Positions 33,616 through 39,970 of a DNA stretch of 39,970 nucleotides are shown here, one piece after another. Below the pieces are notes generated by a model. It made no database searches and was not told the DNA's origin. It saw only the letters and a list, made by a program, of their open reading frames with translations. The DNA lies in NCBI GenBank assembly GCA_913777465.1, contig CAJYRQ010000010.1, positions 1 through 39,970 of the forward strand. The letters run 5' to 3'. This stretch comes from an uncultured Chryseobacterium sp. (lineage in GTDB: Bacteria; Bacteroidota; Bacteroidia; Flavobacteriales; Weeksellaceae). Made by a program: the position numbers and the translations under genes. The stretch's first letter is position 1; each line of letters begins with the position of its first letter.

Positions 33616-34287
33616 ATGCCGATCAGCCAACTGCCTCCGGACGGAGGGATGCTCTATAAAGAAACCGATATGGCCCAGTTCTTCCCCGAGCCTTTAAATG
33701 CAGTCACGGCTGTATTTTTTCTTGCTTTGGCCATTTTCTGGACCCTTAAAATCAAAGGTCATTTTAAAGAGAACCCTTTCTTAACCTACTGCCTCGTTTT
33801 ATTGTACATCGGTGCCATCGGCGGAACGGTGTATCATTCCTTCAGGCAATGGCCGGTATTCATTATGATGGACTGGCTGCCGATCATGCTGCTCTGCCTG
33901 TCCACCGGATTTTATTTTGTGGCCCGGAGCACCCGGTGTTACTATGCGGTTCTGCTGGTTCTCTTGTATGCGGGGCTCATATTTGCTTTGCGGAACTGGA
34001 TCCTGGCCGGTCATCCTTCTCTTTTCATCAACGTCAATTACGCCATCATGGCTTCCTTTGTCCTGTTCTCGGTGTTGAGGTACCTGATCTATACCCGTTG
34101 GAAAGCTGGAAAATGGGTAGGCTTCGCTCTATTGTCTTTTGTTCTTGCTCTGACCTTCCGTATTGCCGATAAGTGGGAATGGCTCAGTTTCGGGACCCAC
34201 TTTTTATGGCACACGTTCGGGGCCATTGCTGCGTTCTGCATGTTCAACTATATCTTCCTTACGAGGGATAGGGTTGGAAAAGTATAG
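33616..34287 (+). CDS. CREST-superfamily membrane hydrolase (alkaline-ceramidase-like)
   Basis: A 223-residue integral membrane protein with about seven helices. The conserved CREST residues are visible: His74-Ser75 (GTVYHSF), Asp86 (MMDWLPI), and HxxxH with His195 and His199 (THFLWHTFG), which bind zinc in alkaline ceramidases. It may act on ceramide or another lipid amide; some Bacteroidota make sphingolipids, which fits but is not shown here. It is a single gene with no obvious operon partner. The upstream 33322-33615 region holds no recognisable feature. Confidence 0.65.
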   Translation: MPISQLPPDGGMLYKETDMAQFFPEPLNAVTAVFFLALAIFWTLKIKGHFKENPFLTYCLVLLYIGAIGGTVYHSFRQWPVFIMMDWLPIMLLCLSTGFYFVARSTRCYYAVLLVLLYAGLIFALRNWILAGHPSLFINVNYAIMASFVLFSVLRYLIYTRWKAGKWVGFALLSFVLALTFRIADKWEWLSFGTHFLWHTFGAIAAFCMFNYIFLTRDRVGKV

Positions 34288-34444
34288 TTGGTTTCGTCTG
34301 TAAGATAAAGTTTTCTCACTTCCAGCTTGTAATTAGGAACATTTAATATAAAAGCTTATCACACAAAGGTATTATGACTATAAATAATCGTAAATGAATA
34401 AAGGCAGATGAATCTGCTTCGCGAAGCCATCGCACACTTCATCA

Positions 34445-34460
34445 GATCAGCCTGCTGATC
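34445..34460. repeat. Short palindrome GATCAGC-CT-GCTGATC
   Basis: A 7-bp inverted repeat with a 2-nt centre in the gene-free stretch 34288-34703. Confidence 0.5.
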
Positions 34461-34550
34461 CTTCTTTGCCTCCTTAGAATTTATGCATCAGAAAAATCAA
34501 ACTTTGCGTTAAAATAAGTTTTGGCTGAAGCCGGACCTTACATTTCTATA

Positions 34551-34578
34551 ATAGCATCGGGCTGAAGCCCGATGCTAT
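34551..34578. repeat. 28-nt palindromic intergenic repeat
   Basis: A perfect 13-bp stem (ATAGCATCGGGCT and its complement) around GA. A shorter relative, GGCT-GA-AGCC, stands at 34523-34532. Such GGCTgaAGCC palindromes behave like dispersed repeats. It lies about 100 bp upstream of the PIG-L promoter and has no terminal T-run. Confidence 0.65.
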
Positions 34579-34676
34579 TAATACCGGATACCGGGAAAAA
34601 CCACGATCCGGCGAGCACGGTTGATGAATGAGACCATGAATTTTCTCTTTTACTGCCGGAAAAAGAACGATTTACC

Positions 34677-34684
34677 TATATTTG
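34677..34684 (+). promoter_or_regulatory. Putative -7 box of the PIG-L operon
   Basis: TATATTTG fits TAnnTTTG, 19 bp before the ATG at 34704. A matching -33 box is not evident. Confidence 0.5.
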
Positions 34685-34703
34685 CCCCGCAAAGCAAATT
34701 CAA

Positions 34704-37202
34704 ATGTTCAAAAAAGGAATCACTGTACTTCTCCTTAGTTTTTTAACGGCTTTTTATCCGGCCCAGCAGGTCCGGCCTTCCAAATCATCAGAAATTTACC
34801 GCGAACTCAAAACCCTGAAGCATCTGCCTAAAGTCCTGTACCTGGCGGCGCATCCGGATGATGAAAATACAGGCTTGCTGTCCTGGCTGGTGAATGACCA
34901 GAACCTGGATACGGGCTATCTGTCTTTGACAAGAGGTGACGGCGGGCAGAATTTATTGGGAAACGAACAGGGAGCTGCTTTGGGTTTAATCAGAACGCAT
35001 GAGCTTTTAGAGGCCAGAAAGCTGGACGGTGCCCAACAGTTTTTTACCCGGGCGATCGATTTCGGGTTTTCTAAAAATACCACCGATACTTTCAAGCAAT
35101 GGGATGAAAACAGCATTACCGCGGATGTGGTTTGGGTCATCCGCAAATTCCGTCCGGAGGTGATCATCTGCCGTTTCCCTCCTACGGCTGCAGCGGGCCA
35201 CGGACAGCATGCAGCTTCGGCGGTGGTAGCGGAAAAAGCCTTCAAACTCGCGGGAGATAAAAATGCTTTCCCGGATCAGCTAAAATATGTCAATGTTTGG
35301 CAACCCAAACGCTTATTATGGAATACGTTCCGGTTTGGTTCGGTGAATACGACGGCTGAAAACCAACTGAAAGTGACGGTGGGGCAGTATGATCCGCAAC
35401 TCGGAATGGGCTATGGCGAACTGGCCGGATTGAGCAGAAGCTTACACAAAAGCCAGGGTGCGGGAACACAATCGATAGCAGGAATAAAAACCGAATATTT
35501 TACCCAAGTGGCCGGCGAGCCTGCCAAAGCAACCCTTTTGGATGGCGTCGTAAAAACCTGGACCTCCAAAGGGCATGCGGACATCGATCAAGCTTTAGAT
35601 AAAATAATATCCGCTTTCAATTTTAACAATCCGGACCGTAGTCTGCCGGCTTTGCTGGCCTTGCGGAAAAAGGTGATGGCGTTGAAGGATCCTGAACTGA
35701 AGAAAGATAAAATCAAATCGCTGGACCAAATCATATTAAGCTGTGCCGGGTTTATGGGCGAGGCGGTGACCAATCAGCCTGAAGCCGTAGCCGGGGAGCC
35801 GTATAATTTTAAATTAAACCTGATTGCAAGAGCGAAAAATCCGGTCGTTCTGGAAAACGTCAAATGGCTGAATCAGTCGAAAAACTTCAATAGAAAATTA
35901 GCTAAAGATTCTTTAATTACCGTTGAACATAAAATTCAAATTCCGGTAGATGCAGCGCTTACGGAACCTTACTGGCTGGCTAAAGCGGCGTTGAATGCGG
36001 CCACTTTCTCCGTTCCGAATGATACGTTGGTCGGTTTGCCCGAAGCGGAATCCCCGCTGAATGTATTGCTGGATTTAAAAATCGGTGGAGAAAAGTTTCA
36101 GGTGAAGCTTCCTTTATCGTTCAAGAAACTGGACCCGGTGCGCGGTGATGTGGTGGAAGCCCTCCGCATTGTTCCGGCCCTGGAACTGAAGTTTACCCAA
36201 CCGCTTTACCTGGTGAAGGAAAATGAAGATTTACAGGTAAGCTTAAATATTAAAGTCAATTCCAGCAAAGCATTCGGCAACGGTAAGCTGAACCTGATGT
36301 ATAACGGAGAACGTTTAGGCGGCGCGGAGGTCAGTTCGCTCAGTGGAAAAGATATTACTGTCGACTGCGTTATTCCAAAAGCGAAACTTGCTTCAATCAA
36401 TTCCAACCGTTTGCAGCTGTATGCAGATTATGTTACTGATGGAATCACTTACAATAAAAAACAGGTATTGATCCAATATCCGCATCTGCCTTCTCTACAA
36501 TATTTTGCGCCGGCAACAGTTGCCGTGATGAAAGATGAGATCCGGTCGACGGTAAAAAAAGTAGGCTACATCCAGGGAGCGGGCGATTTTATTCCCGATT
36601 TTCTGCGCATCGCCGGGATTCAGGTGGATGTCCTGAAAGACGAAGATTTTTACGGCAATCCGGACGGCAGAAATGGCAGCCTGAACCAATTATCGCAATA
36701 CGATGCCATCGTGCTGGGGATCCGGGCCAACAATACGGAGAAAAAGCTGGGCCGGTGGATGCCTTTTTTATGGGCTTATGTAAAAGCCGGAGGAAACCTG
36801 GTGATGCAGTACAACACCAACCAGGACACTACGGTGAACCAGTTGGGCATGTACAAATTCAACATTGCCAACAAACGGGTGACCGAAGAAAATGCAGCCG
36901 TTACCTTTTTAAACCCCAACCATAAACTGCTGAACTTCCCGAACAAAATTACGGCCGATGATTTCAAAGGATGGGTGCAGGAGCGCGGGGCCTACTTCCC
37001 GGACCAATGGGATGCGGCCTACGAACCGCTTTTCGAAATGCATGACACCGGCGAAGAGCCGCTGCAGGGATCTACGCTGTATGCGAAATACGGAAAGGGG
37101 AATTTTATTTATACGCCTTTAGCCTTTTTCAGGCAGCTTCCTGCGGGAAATGCCGGGGCGGCACGTTTGTTTATGAACTTTTTATCGGCACAAAAAAACT
37201 GA
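34704..37202 (+). CDS. Exported PIG-L family deacetylase with C-terminal ThuA-like domain
   Basis: An 832-residue protein with a signal peptide (ITVLLLSFLTAFYPAQQ). Residues ~40-260 are a PIG-L (LmbE-like) N-acetyl-sugar deacetylase domain, with the zinc and catalytic motif AAHPDDEN (His50, Asp52, Asp53) and the second ligand cluster GHGQHAASA near residue 175. A beta-rich middle follows, and residues ~610-830 resemble a ThuA or glutamine-amidotransferase-like fold (DAIVLGIRANNTEKKLGRWM). It probably removes an acetyl group from an amino sugar or related compound outside the cytoplasm. Its stop overlaps the ATG of a 34-aa membrane protein and a sodium symporter follows, suggesting joint processing and uptake of one substrate. 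Confidence 0.87.
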   Translation: MFKKGITVLLLSFLTAFYPAQQVRPSKSSEIYRELKTLKHLPKVLYLAAHPDDENTGLLSWLVNDQNLDTGYLSLTRGDGGQNLLGNEQGAALGLIRTHELLEARKLDGAQQFFTRAIDFGFSKNTTDTFKQWDENSITADVVWVIRKFRPEVIICRFPPTAAAGHGQHAASAVVAEKAFKLAGDKNAFPDQLKYVNVWQPKRLLWNTFRFGSVNTTAENQLKVTVGQYDPQLGMGYGELAGLSRSLHKSQGAGTQSIAGIKTEYFTQVAGEPAKATLLDGVVKTWTSKGHADIDQALDKIISAFNFNNPDRSLPALLALRKKVMALKDPELKKDKIKSLDQIILSCAGFMGEAVTNQPEAVAGEPYNFKLNLIARAKNPVVLENVKWLNQSKNFNRKLAKDSLITVEHKIQIPVDAALTEPYWLAKAALNAATFSVPNDTLVGLPEAESPLNVLLDLKIGGEKFQVKLPLSFKKLDPVRGDVVEALRIVPALELKFTQPLYLVKENEDLQVSLNIKVNSSKAFGNGKLNLMYNGERLGGAEVSSLSGKDITVDCVIPKAKLASINSNRLQLYADYVTDGITYNKKQVLIQYPHLPSLQYFAPATVAVMKDEIRSTVKKVGYIQGAGDFIPDFLRIAGIQVDVLKDEDFYGNPDGRNGSLNQLSQYDAIVLGIRANNTEKKLGRWMPFLWAYVKAGGNLVMQYNTNQDTTVNQLGMYKFNIANKRVTEENAAVTFLNPNHKLLNFPNKITADDFKGWVQERGAYFPDQWDAAYEPLFEMHDTGEEPLQGSTLYAKYGKGNFIYTPLAFFRQLPAGNAGAARLFMNFLSAQKN

Positions 37203-37306
37203 TGGGCAAACAATCTGCAAACTGGAACATCTGGTACGTATTATTGGCTGTTGCGCTGATCGTTCAGATCATATTGTATTACTTATTCACTAAATTCTGG
37301 GCATGA
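37202..37306 (+). CDS. 34-aa single-helix membrane protein, coupled to both neighbours
   Basis: The start codon shares its A with the PIG-L stop (TGATG), and the stop overlaps the symporter start by 4 bp (ATGA). It encodes MGKQSANWNIWYVLLAVALI then VQIILYYLFTKFWA: a polar N-terminus and one ~22-residue hydrophobic helix. Tight overlap on both sides is strong evidence that it is translated. It may be a small accessory subunit of the symporter; that is inference. It is short enough to be missed by standard gene callers. Confidence 0.75.
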   Translation: MGKQSANWNIWYVLLAVALIVQIILYYLFTKFWA

Positions 37307-38985
37307 GCAGTATCGATTGGGCCGTTCTCATTTTTACCTTGGTTGCCGTGGTGGTTTACGGCGTATGGATCGGCCGCGGCCAGAAAAGCAACGCTTCCTA
37401 CCTGAAAGCAGACAGCAAGATGCCGTGGTACATCGTACTTTTAGGGATCATGGCGACGCAGGCCAGTGCCATTACCTTTCTTTCGGCGCCGGGCCAGGCG
37501 TATACCGATGGGATGCGCTTCGTCCAGTATTACTTCGGGCTGCCTCTGGCGATGATCGTGATCTGCATCACCTTCATCCCGATCTTCCAGCGGCTGAATG
37601 TCTACACCGCCTATGAATACCTGGAAAACCGTTTCGATAAAAAAACAAGGGTGCTCACCTCGCTGCTGTTCCTTTTTTCGAGAGGTTTGTCCACAGGAAT
37701 CAGCATTTATGCGCCGAGTATTATTTTGGCGAGTGTCCTCAACTGGAATATTTACCTCACCAATGTTTTAACGGGTGGAATCCTGCTGATTTACACCTAC
37801 GTCGGCGGTGCCAAAGCCATTGCCCACACTCAAAAATTACAGTTCCTGATTATCCTGGGAACCATGGCTTTTGCCGGATACCTTCTCATTCAGGATATGC
37901 CGGGCGGCATCGGATTTAAGGATGCCCTTTATCTCGCCGGGAAATCCGGAAAGCTCAATGTCATCACCACCGAATTCGACTGGAAAGACAAATACAACCT
38001 CTGGAGCGGACTGATCGGCGGTTTTTTCCTGGCGCTTTCTTATTTCGGGACGGACCAGAGCCAGGTCGGGAGGTATATTACCGCCAAAGACAACACCAAC
38101 GCCAAAATGGGCCTGCTGCTGAACGGGTTGGTGAAGATTCCGATGCAGTTTGCCATTCTCCTGATCGGCGCTTTGCTTTTCGCCTTCTTCTCGTTGAAAC
38201 CGGCGCCGGTGTATTTCAATGAACGATCTTACCAGAACCTGAAAGATACGCAGCCTCAACAGGCGGCGGCGTTTGAAAAAGAGCACCGGGATTTACAGGC
38301 AAAATTCAATGCAGAATCGAAAGAAATTTTAAAGCTGAAGGAAACCAACTCCCCACAGCTTACCAAAGCGGTTCAGGATTTTAAAGACACCCAGGCTGAG
38401 GTCAAAGCGCTTCACGGAAGGGTAGAGGAGGCCATCAACCAATCCAACGCCAATGCGGAAAAAACCGATACCAATTATATTTTCCTGTATTTCGTAAAGA
38501 ATACGTTGCCGATCGGGATGACCGGTCTTCTGTTTGCCGTTATTTTCCTGGCCAGCTGGGGCTCCATTTCGGCTGCGCTGAATTCCCTGGCCGCCTGCTC
38601 GTTAAAAGACGTCCATCTGATCTTCAGCAAAGAAACGCCTGATGAGCAGACCGAACTGAAGTACAGCCGGCTGCATACTTTGGCCTGGGGGATTTTCTCC
38701 ATCGGCATCGCCATGTTTGCCACGCAGATGGGTTCCCTGATCGAAGCGGTGAATGTATTGGGCTCCCTGTTCTACGGCCCGATTCTGGGGATTTTCCTGG
38801 TCGCCTTTTACTTTAAAAAGATCAACGGGGCGAATGTCTTTGTATCGGCCATCTTATCGGAAATCACGGTGATTGCCATCTACCAGTTCGATATCGTTTC
38901 CTTCCTTTGGCTGAACGTCATCGGGGCCGCGGCGGTGATCCTGTTTTCTGCCGTCGGGTTGTTGTTTCACAGGAAGCTTGTTTAA
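37303..38985 (+). CDS. Sodium:solute symporter (SSS family) with large coiled-coil insert
   Basis: A 560-residue inner-membrane transporter. Early SSS signatures are IMATQASAITFLSAPGQAYT and DGMRFVQYYFGLPLAMIVI; a further one is LSYFGTDQSQVGRYITAKD. About 13 helices are expected. Residues ~305-395 form a hydrophilic insert rich in Gln, Lys and Glu with heptad-like spacing (FEKEHRDLQAKFNAESKEIL), between two helices where most SSS proteins have a short loop. The gene is translationally coupled to the 34-aa protein and PIG-L enzyme. The likely substrate is the product of the PIG-L enzyme, such as a deacetylated sugar, but this is inferred from context. Confidence 0.88.
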   Translation: MSSIDWAVLIFTLVAVVVYGVWIGRGQKSNASYLKADSKMPWYIVLLGIMATQASAITFLSAPGQAYTDGMRFVQYYFGLPLAMIVICITFIPIFQRLNVYTAYEYLENRFDKKTRVLTSLLFLFSRGLSTGISIYAPSIILASVLNWNIYLTNVLTGGILLIYTYVGGAKAIAHTQKLQFLIILGTMAFAGYLLIQDMPGGIGFKDALYLAGKSGKLNVITTEFDWKDKYNLWSGLIGGFFLALSYFGTDQSQVGRYITAKDNTNAKMGLLLNGLVKIPMQFAILLIGALLFAFFSLKPAPVYFNERSYQNLKDTQPQQAAAFEKEHRDLQAKFNAESKEILKLKETNSPQLTKAVQDFKDTQAEVKALHGRVEEAINQSNANAEKTDTNYIFLYFVKNTLPIGMTGLLFAVIFLASWGSISAALNSLAACSLKDVHLIFSKETPDEQTELKYSRLHTLAWGIFSIGIAMFATQMGSLIEAVNVLGSLFYGPILGIFLVAFYFKKINGANVFVSAILSEITVIAIYQFDIVSFLWLNVIGAAAVILFSAVGLLFHRKLV

Positions 38986-39047
38986 ATGAAACTGCAAAAG
39001 GCTCAAAAGAAGCTTTGACACATAAGTCACATAAGATTTAATTTCCT

Positions 39048-39333
39048 GGTGGCTGAGCGTAGTCGAAGTCCGCCTATTTTAGAGCACATTAGACTAAAAA
39101 TCGAAGATTTTTTCAGGTAATCAGCCTAACTCAGGTTAAGGTGGCTGAGGCTCTCGAAGCCCCGGTTCTGACTGCTGATTATTAACCGCAAAAGTCACAA
39201 AAGATCTTCATGATGTTGAATAAAGTTGAATACCTGATGCTATGAAAAGCGCACAAAAGTTTTAAAAAAATCAAAGATTTTCTTATCGGTTAAGCTTACT
39301 TCCAATCCGGTGGCTGAGCGGAGCCGAAGCCAC
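39048..39333. repeat. Three copies of a GTGGCTGAGcg-AG-CGAAGcC repeat
   Basis: Copies lie at 39048-39074, 39140-39163 and 39309-39333. The last forms an imperfect hairpin (GTGGCT ... AGCCAC). This CTGAGCGTAGTCGAAG type is a common dispersed intergenic repeat in Flavobacteriia. Confidence 0.65.
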
Positions 39334-39745
39334 GTCATAATCTGTGAAAATCTGTGTAATCCGTGGGAGAAATTTTAACCGCAAAAGTCACAAAAGACAT
39401 TGATGTTGATGAAAAAGTTGAATATAATGCTGTAAAAAGCGTACAAAAGTTTTTAAAAATCAAAGATTTTTAATCTGATGTATTCTAAAATATTTTCAAG
39501 ATATTCAAATCTTCTCTGTGACTTATGTGCTAAAATAAACGCTGCGATCTGTGAAAATCAGTACAATCTGTGGTAGAAATTTTAACCACAAAAGTCACAA
39601 AAGATCTTCATGCTGTTGAATAAAGTTGAATACGATGTTGTAAAAAGCGCACAAAAGTTTTAAGAAAATCTTTGATTTTTAATCTGATGTGTTCTAAAAT
39701 GTTTTCAAGCATTCAAATCTTCTCTGTGACTTATGTGTTAAGAAC
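39183..39745 (+). repeat. Imperfect direct repeats, ~200-bp unit
   Basis: A unit starting near AATCTGTGAAAATC, with TTTTAACC(G/A)CAAAAGTCAC, AAAGTTGAATA and AAGCG(C/T)ACAAAAGTTTT, and ending CTTCTCTGTGACTTATGTG, is present twice nearly complete (39337-39541 and 39546-39745). Its middle part appears once more at 39183-39290. No ORF is present in 38986-39870, so this gap is filled mostly by repeats. Confidence 0.7.
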
Positions 39746-39821
39746 TTCAAAGGCGCATTATCCATCCACTTAAAATTTGCGGTTCCATAAAAAAGTTGAA
39801 GAAGATATAAGAAGAAAGCAG

Positions 39822-39829
39822 TACATTCG
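39822..39829 (+). promoter_or_regulatory. Possible -7 box of the last gene
   Basis: TACATTCG is one base from TAnnTTTG, with TTGAAG about 20 bp upstream and the ATG 42 bp downstream. Confidence 0.35.
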
Positions 39830-39870
39830 TAAACGATTAACAAAATAACAAACAAGTAAATAAAAATAGT

Positions 39871-39970
39871 ATGAAATCCATCCTAAAATCGGCGACCGTG
39901 CTCGTGGCGGCCATGACGATCTCTGTAAATGCCTTCGCGCAGGAAACCAAAAAACCGGCCAGCCCACCGA
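39871..39970 (+). CDS. Exported protein, start only (cut by window end), possibly DUF2911
   Basis: The first 33 codons show a signal peptide (KSILKSATVLVAAMTISVNA) cleaved near FAQ, followed by ETKKPASPP. This opening resembles DUF2911 proteins, whose mature part often begins with a KPASP-like stretch, but too little is present to be sure. The gene continues past the window. Confidence 0.6.
   Translation, partial: MKSILKSATVLVAAMTISVNAFAQETKKPASPP

Noticed and set aside
39770-39967. Minus-strand ORF at the window end
   Set aside because: It overlaps the better-supported signal-peptide gene at 39871 and crosses its promoter region.

Overview
The window looks like chromosome of a Bacteroidota bacterium of the class Flavobacteriia, most like Chryseobacterium or a close relative. 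The evidence is three secreted proteins with type IX secretion (T9SS) C-terminal sorting signals, AQ-type signal peptides, TAnnTTTG -7 promoter boxes, short intergenic repeats of the CTGAGCGtAGtCGAAG type, and gene content (LytTR sensing, TetX-like monooxygenase, PIG-L/SSS pair). No rRNA, tRNA, CRISPR array, transposase or integrase was seen.

Layout. (1) 1-3190: an AT-rich accessory stretch with a cut YhcG-type PD-(D/E)XK nuclease, a complete second one, a NUMOD4/HNH-derived protein and a structured gene-free segment. Each unit is bounded by a 15-16 nt motif, consensus (A/G)TCTCAAAAAACG(A/T)T. (2) 3277-12203: a GC-richer operon for an RND efflux pump (adaptor, permease, outer-membrane factor), a LytS/LytTR two-component system and an MFS exporter. 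(3) 12204-14640: the same boundary motif returns around a frameshifted secreted protein, a third YhcG nuclease, a 79-aa protein and a duplicated ~110-bp repeat with a 13-bp hairpin. (4) 14640-20500: a T9SS-secreted protein, a 1.2-kb repeat-rich gap holding a duplicated phosphatase gene end, a tail-fibre-like protein, a secreted esterase and a broken XRE regulator. (5) 20538-24040: an operon of two paralogous exported two-domain proteins plus an OmpR-type two-component system, with an 11-bp tandem-repeat operator in front. (6) 24204-26812: an AraC regulator divergent from a TetX-like FAD monooxygenase and a membrane protein. (7) 26833-29672: a large secreted purple-acid-phosphatase-like enzyme behind four phased 11-bp repeats resembling a Pho box. 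(8) 30361-34287: a SUKH-like protein, a lamin-tail-domain T9SS protein, decayed WYL and Crp/Fnr regulators and a CREST-type membrane hydrolase. (9) 34677-39970: PIG-L deacetylase, a 34-aa membrane protein and a sodium/solute symporter with overlapping stop and start codons, then about 0.9 kb of direct repeats and the start of another exported protein.

The most unusual signal is the modular accessory array. The same short motif marks the ends of successive single-gene or gene-free units on both sides of the efflux operon. The nuclease genes in it also carry near-perfect palindromes at the same codon position, about codon 90. No recombinase is visible, so any mobilising mechanism is inference. 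At least five genes carry single-base lesions, which may be real decay or sequencing error.
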